From: Paracoccaceae bacterium
Lineage (GTDB): Bacteria > Pseudomonadota > Alphaproteobacteria > Rhodobacterales > Rhodobacteraceae
Direction: 5' to 3'
NCBI GenBank assembly: GCA_002697345.1
Contig: NZVE01000067.1
Coordinates: forward strand, 26,894 to 63,007
Length of the DNA: 36,114 bases
The translations under genes were made by a program, and so were the position numbers. A model generated the notes under the pieces. It did no database searches. It saw nothing but the letters and a program-made list of their open reading frames with translations, and was not told where the DNA came from. Positions 16,994 through 25,476 of the stretch are shown in pieces. Each line of letters starts with the position of its first letter. Positions within the stretch are counted from its first letter, which is position 1.

Positions 16994-18495
16994 TCTGGGA
17001 TCTCAGACCATTCAGAACCATTAATTTCTACTTCAGTATATTTTTTTAATCTCTCGAAGTGAGCTTTTTTATCCTCCTTGAAAAGGTCAGCTGCAATACT
17101 TTTTGCTAACCTTTGAGCACCTTCTGAACTATGTGGAATGTCATTAGCTAAGTTCCCTAATGACAATTGAGCTGAATGATTAAAGCATCGTATATTGCCT
17201 AATTTTGTGTTTTTTGAGGGGTCGATTGATTTTAGTTGAAAGTTCTTACCTAGATAAGGGAAACTTAATAATTCGTTAGTCGCGGGATTTTCATTTGACA
17301 CCCCTTTGACGACATCCCGCCATAACAAGATATCTTTTGAAAGTTTTTTCAACTCTGGTACTTCATTTAGATCGATTACGAAGCCTGTCCCCAAAATGAC
17401 GAAATCGGCATAAGTATCTGTCTTAACTTTTCCAGTAGAGATTGTTAATTTTAAATTTGATTTTGTTTCTCTAGCACTTTCTATTTCACTTCCGAGCATT
17501 AGCTTTATATCTAATTTACTAACTCTTTCTACGGTATGCTTTGGAGGAGCTATCCGCTGATTTTGAATGTGAGTTATCCAGTCCAGTTTTTCTGTATCGC
17601 GTAGTGAATAAAAGCCTTCTGCAAACCCAGGATATACTGTTTGCTTCATTTTGTTTAGTAATGGCATTTTTGGTGATCTTGCTACGACGGTAACAGAAGC
17701 TCCAGCTTCAGCCGCACACGCAGCATTATCAAGTGCAGATGCTGCAACTCCAACTACGACAACACTCTTACCTTTGAATGATGAGAAGTTAATTTTTGAA
17801 GATGAGTGAAAAACTTTTTTTGATTCTAATTTCTTTAGTAGTTTTGGCACCCTCGGTTGTGCCAATCCCTCTCTACCATTTGCGAGGACTATATAGCGAG
17901 TATAAATTCTATTAGCAGAAGTTTTAGCAATATTTTTCTGTGAGTGGTGAGTATTAATTAAGTCAACACTGTAATAGTTAATAAGGTTAGAATTTGTATT
18001 TTCTTTATTAGCTCCAATTTCAATGTTAGTAACCTTGGTGTTATGTTCAATCTTAGATTCAGTTACCTTTTCGAACCATCTAAGGTAAGCTGCCCAGTCC
18101 TTACGTTTTATGAATCCCACATCCTCCCACCTATATTCGCTATTTACGGCTTCCCACCAGGCTCTGTAAGTTAGATTTGGAATATTTAGACTTGGTCCAG
18201 TTAAGTGTTTTGGTGATCGTAAATATTCCATCCTAGCAAAGGTTAACCATGGACCAGTCTGCCCTAATGGTTGTTGATCAACTTGTCTGATATTTTGAAT
18301 ACCCTGTGCACGTAAGGCAAATGACGCTGCTAAACCATTCATACCACCACCAATTACAAGAACGTCGATTAAAGGTAGTTTGTCTGGTCCTAGAGTGGTT
18401 GGGACCCAGTTTTTGATTGGATAGTTTAATTTTTCAAAATCTTTTTTTACTAACTTTTCATGATTTTTAATATTGCTTTTGTTATCAATTCCCAA
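16990..18495 (-). CDS. FAD/NAD(P)-dependent flavoprotein monooxygenase-like protein
   Basis: This 501-residue two-dinucleotide-domain flavoprotein has the FAD-binding glycine motif VIGGGMNG (G49-G54) after a ~40-residue leader. The second nucleotide site is VVVVGVAASALDNAA, where the usual GxGxSA is read as G249-V-A-A-S-A. An ATG-like motif (VLANGREG, about 203-210) and a late VILGTGFVIDLNEVP are also present. This is the general layout of flavin-containing and N-hydroxylating monooxygenases. The start is a TTG at 18495 with GGAG seven bases upstream; no ATG occurs before the FAD motif. It is divergent from the Old Yellow Enzyme gene across 146 bases and convergent with HyuB2. The substrate is unknown; a simple FAD oxidoreductase is the alternative. 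Confidence 0.8.
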   Translation of the reverse strand: MGIDNKSNIKNHEKLVKKDFEKLNYPIKNWVPTTLGPDKLPLIDVLVIGGGMNGLAASFALRAQGIQNIRQVDQQPLGQTGPWLTFARMEYLRSPKHLTGPSLNIPNLTYRAWWEAVNSEYRWEDVGFIKRKDWAAYLRWFEKVTESKIEHNTKVTNIEIGANKENTNSNLINYYSVDLINTHHSQKNIAKTSANRIYTRYIVLANGREGLAQPRVPKLLKKLESKKVFHSSSKINFSSFKGKSVVVVGVAASALDNAACAAEAGASVTVVARSPKMPLLNKMKQTVYPGFAEGFYSLRDTEKLDWITHIQNQRIAPPKHTVERVSKLDIKLMLGSEIESARETKSNLKLTISTGKVKTDTYADFVILGTGFVIDLNEVPELKKLSKDILLWRDVVKGVSNENPATNELLSFPYLGKNFQLKSIDPSKNTKLGNIRCFNHSAQLSLGNLANDIPHSSEGAQRLAKSIAADLFKEDKKAHFERLKKYTEVEINGSEWSEIPD

Positions 18496-18528
18496 TTTTT
18501 TGTCTCCAAGATTACAGCAAAATAATAT

Positions 18529-18558
18529 AATGGCTATTTAAGCTTTGCCATAGCCATT
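18529..18558. promoter_or_regulatory. Inverted repeat in a divergent promoter region
   Basis: AATGGCTAT-N12-ATAGCCATT is a perfect 9-bp inverted repeat between the flavoprotein gene and the divergent Old Yellow Enzyme gene. It could be a regulator site serving both genes or a hairpin in the flavoprotein leader. It is less AT-rich than its surroundings, which argues against pure chance. Confidence 0.45.
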
Positions 18559-18641
18559 TAAATATTTTATTCAGCTATTAATTTACTTTCCTTTAGTTTA
18601 ACAGGAAAATATACACGAAATATATATATAAGGATTTTTTT

Positions 18642-19715
18642 ATGTCAGTAGGTCTTTTTGATAAAATCACGGTGGGTAGTTTAACACTGGAAAATCGGGT
18701 AAATGTTGCTCCGATGTGTCAGTACTCAGCAGTTTCAGGAACAATGAACGATTGGCATTTAGTAAATTTAGGACAAATTGCAATTGGTGGGCCAGGCCTG
18801 ATTACAATTGAAGCGACCGCTGTGGAAGCGGCGGGTAGAATAACCCATGGGTGTACTGGTCTTTATTCAGATGAAAACGAAAAAGAAATGCAGAGGGTCA
18901 TAAAGTTTTGCAAAAGTGTAGGCCATAGTAAAGTTGCAATTCAACTTGGGCACGCAGGAAGAAAAGCTTCTTCTCAACGACCCTGGGAAGGGGGAAACTC
19001 CTTAAACAAAGAGGATAGCTGGTTAACCTATAGTTCCTCACCAAATGCATTTTCTGAAGGGTGGCATACTCCAGTAGAATTAGATGATCTAGGCTTAAAA
19101 CGGGTAAAAGATAAGTTTGTTGAAGCAACACTTAGATCTGTGAGGATGGGGGTAGATGCTGTTGAATTACATTCTGCACATGGATATCTACTGCATCAAT
19201 TTTTATCTCCTATATGTAATGAAAGAACAGACTCATATGGAGGATCCTTTGATAATCGTATTAGGTATCCATTAGAAATTTTGGAAGCCGTAAAAGAGGT
19301 TTTACCTAATGAAATCCCACTTATTATGAGAGTGTCAGCCACGGACTGGGTAGATGGAGGTTGGGACCTTGATCAAACCACTGAATTTAGTAAGTTATTA
19401 ATCCAGAGTGGTTGCGACTCTATTCATGTTTCAAGCGGAGGAATTTCTACTAAACAAAAAATACCTCTTGGGAACGCATATCAAACTAGCATGGCAGCTC
19501 ATATTCGAAAAGAAACTGGTGCCCAAGTTATTGCTGTTGGTATGATTACTGAACCGATTCAGGCTGATTCCATAATTAGAACTGGTCAAGCTGATATGGT
19601 TGCACTTGCAAGGGAGTTCCTTAGAGATCCACGCTGGACTTGGAAGGCAGCAAAAACCCTCAATGCTTCTTCCTCTATACCACCTCAGTATCAAAGGGCC
19701 GAACGTTTTTCTTAA
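18642..19715 (+). CDS. Old Yellow Enzyme family ene-reductase (YqjM/NamA-like)
   Basis: This 357-residue FMN-dependent TIM barrel reduces activated C=C bonds of enals, enones or similar compounds with NAD(P)H. C26 and Y28 in PMCQYSA sit at the positions that define the thermophilic-like/YqjM class. Also visible are Q101 in QLGHAGRKAS, the substrate-anion-binding pair H177/H180 and Y182 in LHSAHGYLLHQFLSP, the RTDSYGGSFDNR segment, and the late phosphate-binding region VGMITEP to ALAREFLRDP. AAGGA precedes the ATG by eight bases. It is divergent from the flavoprotein gene and convergent with the M20 pair, where the stop codons overlap by 4 bases. Likely roles are detoxification or one step in degrading an unsaturated compound. 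Confidence 0.93.
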   Translation: MSVGLFDKITVGSLTLENRVNVAPMCQYSAVSGTMNDWHLVNLGQIAIGGPGLITIEATAVEAAGRITHGCTGLYSDENEKEMQRVIKFCKSVGHSKVAIQLGHAGRKASSQRPWEGGNSLNKEDSWLTYSSSPNAFSEGWHTPVELDDLGLKRVKDKFVEATLRSVRMGVDAVELHSAHGYLLHQFLSPICNERTDSYGGSFDNRIRYPLEILEAVKEVLPNEIPLIMRVSATDWVDGGWDLDQTTEFSKLLIQSGCDSIHVSSGGISTKQKIPLGNAYQTSMAAHIRKETGAQVIAVGMITEPIQADSIIRTGQADMVALAREFLRDPRWTWKAAKTLNASSSIPPQYQRAERFS

Positions 19716-21142
19716 TACTTGGAAATGTTTTTCACATTAGTGTGTTCTTCACCCATATGCCAATAAACCTCAGTTACAGTTCTTATACCTTCACGCATTA
19801 ATGGCTTAATTATGTGTTCATTCGGCGCATGTTGGCAGCATCCTGCATAGCTTAACGGCAACCACACAATTGGAATCTTTAAATCGTATTGGATTACTTC
19901 AGTCATATTAGACCCAGCTGAATTTGGAAGTATTCCGCATTTTAAGTTAGTAGACTTTGACACTATGGATCGGACCCATTGCGCAAATAAGTTATCTGGG
20001 TCTGTTCTAGTAGCTTCAAAAGAAATGCTGTTACACTCTAATGGTTTACAAATCTTTACCTGTTCAAAGTTATTGTTATCTAGATGCTCTCGAATAATAG
20101 GTATTATATCGTTCAGTTTTGTTCCCATAACAAAACGTACTTGGCATGCCGCTATGGCTTTTGGTGGTACGGCATTTACTGGACTAAGTGCACTTCCAGC
20201 ACTAAAGCTTAATACTTCAAAAGTATTACTAGCTGTTACTTTTTCAATAATTGTCCTGTTTATTGGGCCCCAATCTTTATTAATTATAGGAGAATTTGGA
20301 CCACCATCCCTCGAAATACCTTTTAGAGCATTTCTGACCGATTTAGGAATATTTTTTTGAATAAGAGGATCTACTTTTAGCACACCTTTGCCATCAATAA
20401 TACTTGCTATTGCATTAGCTAAAACTATTGCGGGGTTAGCTAATAATCCACCCCAATTCCCCGAGTGATGACCACCTTGCCTTAAATCACAAATTAAATC
20501 AAAATTTATAACACCTCGATTTCCAAGCGTTATGTTTGGACGATCGTATTCGGTTCTGGGCCCATCTGAGGCAAAAAAAACATCCGCATAAAATTTTCCT
20601 AAATTTTTCTGAACTAGAGTTCTAAAACCAAGTGACCCATTCTCTTCTCCCATTTCAATTATAAAACGGTGGTTAAAGCCTAACTTTCCACGAGTATTAA
20701 GAATGGCCTTAATGGCACTGATATGTGCAAGGTGTTGGCCTTTATTATCCGCTGTTCCACGCCCATAGATTTTGTCACCCTCAAAGCTTAACTCCCAAGG
20801 GCTTCTATTGTTATTCCATTGAGAATCTTGTCCATGGATAACATCTCCATGGCCATAGCCTAAAACAGTGAGAGCAGATTCTTCGTTACGTTCTGCTAAC
20901 AATATTGGACCAAGCCCTGTGATTGGATTTTCAAATACTTCCAATGAGTAGCCTAACTCTTTAAATAAAGGGCCTACGCCTTCAGAAAGATAATCATATA
21001 AGATTGAAGTACTTTCAGGTATTTGGCTTTCAGTTTTAAAAGACACTAATTTTGAAAGTTTTGTAAAATATCCATCTGGTGACTCATAGTCGTTGGTTGC
21101 TGCAAGTAATGCGTCTTCTAAATTAGCTTTACAACTAGTCAC
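19712..21142 (-). CDS. M20-family metallopeptidase/amidohydrolase (tandem copy, downstream)
   Basis: This 476-residue binuclear zinc hydrolase has metal-site motifs in order: LGYGHGDVI, GRGTADNKGQH with the bridging aspartate, EMGEENGS with the catalytic and ligand glutamates, FASDGPRTEYD, and the terminal histidine in CCQHAPNEH. The dimerisation domain lies between, opening near GGHHSGNWGG. No signal peptide is seen, so it is cytoplasmic. It begins with GTG at 21142, overlapping the stop codon of its upstream paralogue (GTGA), which makes the pair translationally coupled. Family members hydrolyse dipeptides, N-acyl or N-carbamoyl amino acids. The long GHGDVI-type subgroup has no function I can name. 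Confidence 0.9.
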   Translation of the reverse strand: MTSCKANLEDALLAATNDYESPDGYFTKLSKLVSFKTESQIPESTSILYDYLSEGVGPLFKELGYSLEVFENPITGLGPILLAERNEESALTVLGYGHGDVIHGQDSQWNNNRSPWELSFEGDKIYGRGTADNKGQHLAHISAIKAILNTRGKLGFNHRFIIEMGEENGSLGFRTLVQKNLGKFYADVFFASDGPRTEYDRPNITLGNRGVINFDLICDLRQGGHHSGNWGGLLANPAIVLANAIASIIDGKGVLKVDPLIQKNIPKSVRNALKGISRDGGPNSPIINKDWGPINRTIIEKVTASNTFEVLSFSAGSALSPVNAVPPKAIAACQVRFVMGTKLNDIIPIIREHLDNNNFEQVKICKPLECNSISFEATRTDPDNLFAQWVRSIVSKSTNLKCGILPNSAGSNMTEVIQYDLKIPIVWLPLSYAGCCQHAPNEHIIKPLMREGIRTVTEVYWHMGEEHTNVKNISKY

Positions 21143-22530
21143 ACTTTTGGCTTCCCAAGATCCCAGTAGAGCCCAGCCATAAGGCTAAGTGCTTGCCTAC
21201 ATACTGGGAGGATAATGTGTTCGTCTGGGGCGTGTTGTGAGCACCCTGAGTACGAATGAGGCACCCAAATTGCTGGAAGGCCTAATAAGTCAGTAAAGAG
21301 ATCGTTGCAGATCGATCCGCCCATCTGCGGAATGATGGCTGGGTCAACTCCACAGGTCTCTTTTAATGACTGCCGAACTACTGAAACCCAGGGATTAGAG
21401 ATTTCGGTTCTACTTGCCAAAAAACCTCCCTGGTTTTCTAGAGGAGGTTGTTCTATTTTGACATTAGAGAAGCCCATTTCATCTAAGTGGCGCCTAAGGG
21501 AAGGAAGTATTTGGTCTAGTTTTGTTCCAGCAATATACCTAAGTTGGCAGTGTGCACGAGAATTTGGTGCTATTGCATTTATAGGGTTTTGAGGGTTTCC
21601 AGCTGTCATTGCTAAAACGGTAAAAGAGTTCCAGGCAAAGACATTCTCAGCAGAGCTAAACGAAGGTTCTCCCCAGTTAGAGTCAGGGATTGGGCCATCT
21701 TTCCCAGCATCAAGTCTTATATCTCTAAGTAGATCTCGAACTTCAGTAGACGGCATTTCTGGTCGCCATTCACGAATTTTAAGTTCTCCTGTCGAGGTCG
21801 TTATACACGATATCGCTTGAGATAATATAATTCCTGGGTCTGGAAGTGCACCGCCCCAATTTCCTGAATGATGTCCTCCTTCTCGCAAGTTACAAGTGAG
21901 ATCAAAATTTATTGCACCTCTTGCGCCCAGTGAAATAGTTGGCCAATCTTGACGCACTCTGGGTCCATCTGAAGCAATAAATACATCGGCAGAAAATGCA
22001 GAAAGATCAGATGATATAACTTCCCGTAAACCTTTAGAACCATTTTCTTCAGAGGTTTCTATTATAAATTTTGCGTTAAACCCTAAATTACCTCTAATAG
22101 ATAAAAGTGAACGAAGAGCAGACATATTTATCCAGTGTTGGCTTTTGTTATCAGCTGTTCCACGACCATAAAGAAGATCACCAACTTGTGTTGCTTTCCA
22201 AGGTCCACTTCCCTTTGTCCAAGATTCGTCAAAGCCTAATATTACATCACCATGTCCATACCCTAAAACTGTTGGTAAGTCTGGATCTTCTATCCGCGTT
22301 GCTAGTAAAATAGGGCCAGCATTTGGAATAGGGTTTTCATAAATTTTTGTCTTAAACCCCATTGCCTCAAAGGCAGGTATCATGGAAGAATTTAAATATC
22401 TTAAACAGTGTTTAATACCTGTTTTAACCTGACTTTCAGTCGGTATTTCGATTAACTTACTAAGATCCTTTTTAAAGCTACCATTGTCAAAGTAATCTAA
22501 GGAGTGTTTTATTGTTTCTTCTCTTGTCAT
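21139..22530 (-). CDS. M20-family metallopeptidase/amidohydrolase (tandem copy, upstream)
   Basis: This 463-residue paralogue of the following gene has the same motif series: LGYGHGDVILG, GRGTADNKSQH, ETSEENGSKGL, IASDGPRVRQD, GGHHSGNWGG and GCSQHAPDEH. GGAAAAAA precedes the ATG. The two proteins match each other closely across whole segments (for example around the GGHHSGNWGG loop and the C-terminal histidine), so they arose by tandem duplication and may work as a heterodimer or on two related substrates. It is the first gene of this unit, divergent from the carboxypeptidase-G2-like gene across about 158 bases. Confidence 0.9.
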   Translation of the reverse strand: MTREETIKHSLDYFDNGSFKKDLSKLIEIPTESQVKTGIKHCLRYLNSSMIPAFEAMGFKTKIYENPIPNAGPILLATRIEDPDLPTVLGYGHGDVILGFDESWTKGSGPWKATQVGDLLYGRGTADNKSQHWINMSALRSLLSIRGNLGFNAKFIIETSEENGSKGLREVISSDLSAFSADVFIASDGPRVRQDWPTISLGARGAINFDLTCNLREGGHHSGNWGGALPDPGIILSQAISCITTSTGELKIREWRPEMPSTEVRDLLRDIRLDAGKDGPIPDSNWGEPSFSSAENVFAWNSFTVLAMTAGNPQNPINAIAPNSRAHCQLRYIAGTKLDQILPSLRRHLDEMGFSNVKIEQPPLENQGGFLASRTEISNPWVSVVRQSLKETCGVDPAIIPQMGGSICNDLFTDLLGLPAIWVPHSYSGCSQHAPDEHIILPVCRQALSLMAGLYWDLGKPKV

Positions 22531-22651
22531 TTTTTTCCATTTTCATTTAAATTTACAGATAGTGAGTTTCGTGAACGTAAATTACCATTTTTTAAATCAG
22601 TAGTTCTTTGTATTTCTATATCAAAGCTTGCATAAATTAGTTAGATTAATC

Positions 22652-22670
22652 AATATATTATTAATATATT
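22652..22670. promoter_or_regulatory. AT-only perfect palindrome before the carboxypeptidase-like gene
   Basis: AATATATTA-T-TAATATATT is a perfect 9-1-9 inverted repeat ending 18 bases before the preferred GTG start. It may be an operator of a GntR/LacI-sized regulator, but it is made only of A and T in an AT-rich gap, so chance is a serious alternative. Confidence 0.3.
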
Positions 22671-22688
22671 TAAATAGTGAGGTTAAGT

Positions 22689-23816
22689 GTGGATAAAATT
22701 GATCAAAATATTCTTGATGGTTTGAGATCTTGGGTTGAATGTGAAAGCCCAACTTCAGACGCTGAAGCTGTGAACCGTATGATGACACTAGCTGAGACTG
22801 ATTGGAGTGGTATTGGCTTTGATGTCGTACGGATTCCAGGCAGGGATGGATTTGGAGATCATCTATCCATAAAATCGAACTGGGGTAAGGAGAGCAGTTT
22901 AAGTAACACAGGGATATTAATTTTAACTCACCTGGATACTGTTCATCCGCATGGCAGCTTTGGTGATAATAAATTTGTTATAGATGGCGATAGGGTGACG
23001 GGACCTGGAATTCTCGATATGAAGGGGGGAGCGTACATAGCTTACCAAGCACTAAAATCAATCGTGAATAGTACAGATAAACCGTTACTCCCTATTCATA
23101 TTCTTTGTACCTCAGATGAAGAAGTGGGAAGTCCAACTTCAAGATCTTTAATCGAGGATGCTGGAAAATCAGCAAAGTATATACTTGTAACCGAGCCTGC
23201 TAGAGATGGAGGAAAAATTGTTATAAGCCGACGGGGTGTTGGCCGTTACAAAATTATAACTCGTGGGGTAGCAGCCCATGCTGGAGTCAATCACAAGGAT
23301 GGAAGTAGTGCTATTCGAGAAATGGCAGGTCAGATTCTAAGAATTGAAGATATGACAGATTATGAGCAAGGAGTTACACTCAATGTTGGTAAGATTAGTG
23401 GCGGCACAGCGGATAACACCATTTCAGATTATTGTGAAGCTACGGTAGATTTAAGAGTAGAGAGTACACAATTAGCAAATGAAATTGATGGTAAGTTAAG
23501 GGATTTAAAACCTATTCAAGAAAACACACAGGTTTTAATTGAAGGTAATATGAATAGACCTCCTTTTTCCCAAACAAAAGAAAGTCGAGATTTGTTTGAT
23601 ATGGCGAGTGCAATTGCTGCTGAAGTTGGCTTTGATTTGGTTGGAATGCATACAGGGGGAGGGAGTGATGGTAGCTTTCTTGCCGAAAAAATACCTACTT
23701 TAGATGGGCTTGGTGTCGATGGCGTTGGTCCTCATACACTAACTGAGTATTTAAAGATTTCGTCTCTTCAGCCCAGAATGAATTTATTACGAAAATTAAT
23801 CTTAAATCTTACTTAG
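22689..23816 (+). CDS. M20-family carboxypeptidase, glutamate carboxypeptidase (CPG2)-like
   Basis: This protein has 375 residues from the GTG at 22689, which has GAGG six bases upstream. Another GTG at 22677 in the same frame lacks a ribosome site. Zinc-site motifs are LTHLDTVHPHG, GPGILDMKGG, TSDEEVGS and VTEPARDGGK, and VDGVGPHT closes the site. The dimerisation domain starts near GRYKIITRGVAAHAG. This layout is that of carboxypeptidase G2 and related aminoacylases, which remove C-terminal glutamate from folates or peptides. No signal peptide is apparent. The gene is followed 42 bases later by a gamma-glutamyltransferase gene on the same strand, consistent with a shared glutamyl-compound substrate. 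Alternatives are a peptidase T-like enzyme or N-acyl-amino-acid hydrolase. Confidence 0.9.
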   Translation: MDKIDQNILDGLRSWVECESPTSDAEAVNRMMTLAETDWSGIGFDVVRIPGRDGFGDHLSIKSNWGKESSLSNTGILILTHLDTVHPHGSFGDNKFVIDGDRVTGPGILDMKGGAYIAYQALKSIVNSTDKPLLPIHILCTSDEEVGSPTSRSLIEDAGKSAKYILVTEPARDGGKIVISRRGVGRYKIITRGVAAHAGVNHKDGSSAIREMAGQILRIEDMTDYEQGVTLNVGKISGGTADNTISDYCEATVDLRVESTQLANEIDGKLRDLKPIQENTQVLIEGNMNRPPFSQTKESRDLFDMASAIAAEVGFDLVGMHTGGGSDGSFLAEKIPTLDGLGVDGVGPHTLTEYLKISSLQPRMNLLRKLILNLT

Positions 23817-23858
23817 CTAAAAATATTTTATAAAACGATTAAAAGTTTGGAAAAAATC

Positions 23859-25475
23859 ATGACAAAAGGAATGGTAGTAGCTCCCCAGCCTGAAGCTGTA
23901 GAAGCTGGGCTTGAGACTCTGAAAAATGGTGGCAATGTGATCGATGCCGCCATAAGTGCTGCCTTTGTACAAACCGCTGTTGACCCTCAAATGTGTGGAA
24001 TTGCGGGCTTTGGATCAATGCAAATTTATATGCCAGACCATGGTGGACATACTGCTATCGACTTTCATGGACGCGCACCATTTGCTGCAACTGAAGGAAT
24101 GTGGGAACATTTAATAGAAAAGGAATGTGAAGATGGGTTTGGTTACGTATTAAAAGGTCGGCTTAATGAGTTTGGTTACAAATCATTAACAACACCTTTA
24201 ACTTTAAAAGCCTTACACTTAGCACAACAAAAATTTGGTAAAAAGTCTCTAGGTGAAAATATGCAAGCTGCTATTAACTATTGTTTAGATGGTTTTTTAG
24301 TTAGACCAAAGCTACATGCTTTTTGGAATGCTCCTGAACAAGCAGGTCGAATGGCTAGAATTTCTGTAATTAATGAATTTCCTGCAACATCAAAAATTTA
24401 CTTAACAAGTTCTGGAAATATTCCTGCTATCGGAGATGTTATAAAAAACCCAGATATGGGTAAACTTTATAAGCGTATAGCGAATGAAGGAATAGAAGTT
24501 TTTTATACTGGAGAGATAGCCAAATTAATTTCTGAAGATATGCAAAAGAATGGTGGGCTCTTAACTCAAGAGGACTTAACTAAATGTAAGATTGTAACAT
24601 CTTCTCCTCTTTGTGGAAGTTATAATGGCTTCGATGTCACGACTAATCAGTTACCTGGTGGTGGTTTAATGATTTTAGAAATGCTGAATATTTTAGAAAA
24701 TTTTGATTTAAAAAAAATGGGGCATAATTCTGCTGAATATATAGCAACTGTCTCTGAAGCTATGAAACTGGCAACAATTGATAAAGATAGACTTATGGGG
24801 GATCCAGATTTTATCTCTGTACCAATTAAAGAATTATCTAGTAAAGAGTATGCTAAAGGAAAAGCTCGATTAATTCTTAGTGGGCATAAAGCCGATGTTG
24901 TGAGGGAAACTGGAGAAATTTTAGAGAGCAAAGATACTACCCACTTAGTTGTAGCTGATAGTGATGGCAATGTAGTTAATCTTACGCATTCTCTCGGATC
25001 TAGCTCTGGAGTTATTACTGAAGGGTTAGGTTTTATGTATAATAATTGTATGATGGTGTTTGATCCTCGGAGGGGTAGGAGAGGGTCATTAGTTCCCGGT
25101 AAGGCGCGTTTTACAGCGATGTGCCCCACTATGCTTTTGAAAGATGGCTGTGTTAAACTTGCACTTGGCGCTCCAGGGGGAACAACAATTACAATGGGAG
25201 TATTACAAGGTATTTTAAATGTCGTAGATTTTGGAATGTCAGCCAGTGAGGCCGTATCTGCACCTCGATTTTGTGTCACTTCGAATAGAATTGAACTTTC
25301 CAATAGGATATTTCGCTCAGTAGAACGTCAATTACAAACTTCTGGTTACCCAACTTATAGGAATCCAGCGAGTTACATCAACCCTAGAGTTCACGCCATA
25401 AGAGTAGGGGAAACGGGCATGGATGGTGGAGCAGATCCAGTAGGGGATGGTATGTGGGGTGAGATAGAGTTTTAA
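23859..25475 (+). CDS. ggt: Gamma-glutamyltransferase (Ntn hydrolase family)
   Basis: This 538-residue proenzyme should cleave itself into large and small subunits at the KD/TTHL boundary. T360, first residue of TTHLVVADSDGNVVNLTHS, is the expected nucleophile. Other landmarks are the N-terminal GGNVIDAAISAAF and GIAGFGSMQ, QLPGGGLMILEMLN, GPG-like glycine loop APGGTTITMGVLQ, and the late PRFCVTSNRIEL. Unlike E. coli Ggt there is no signal peptide, so it probably acts in the cytoplasm, hydrolysing gamma-glutamyl amides such as imported glutathione. Ligand-binding details around the nucleophile (HSLGSSSGV) differ from the classical enzyme, so a cephalosporin-acylase-like or other amide substrate is possible. 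I start at the ATG at 23859; a TTG four codons earlier is weaker. It converges on the acyl-CoA ligase gene with a 1-base gap. Confidence 0.9.
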   Translation: MTKGMVVAPQPEAVEAGLETLKNGGNVIDAAISAAFVQTAVDPQMCGIAGFGSMQIYMPDHGGHTAIDFHGRAPFAATEGMWEHLIEKECEDGFGYVLKGRLNEFGYKSLTTPLTLKALHLAQQKFGKKSLGENMQAAINYCLDGFLVRPKLHAFWNAPEQAGRMARISVINEFPATSKIYLTSSGNIPAIGDVIKNPDMGKLYKRIANEGIEVFYTGEIAKLISEDMQKNGGLLTQEDLTKCKIVTSSPLCGSYNGFDVTTNQLPGGGLMILEMLNILENFDLKKMGHNSAEYIATVSEAMKLATIDKDRLMGDPDFISVPIKELSSKEYAKGKARLILSGHKADVVRETGEILESKDTTHLVVADSDGNVVNLTHSLGSSSGVITEGLGFMYNNCMMVFDPRRGRRGSLVPGKARFTAMCPTMLLKDGCVKLALGAPGGTTITMGVLQGILNVVDFGMSASEAVSAPRFCVTSNRIELSNRIFRSVERQLQTSGYPTYRNPASYINPRVHAIRVGETGMDGGADPVGDGMWGEIEF

Positions 25476-25476
25476 T

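Noticed and set aside
24647-25303. A 218-codon open frame on the minus strand, opposite the gamma-glutamyltransferase gene
   Set aside because: It lies wholly inside a gene with full family motifs, has no ribosome site, and its translation has no recognisable domain; it is a shadow frame.
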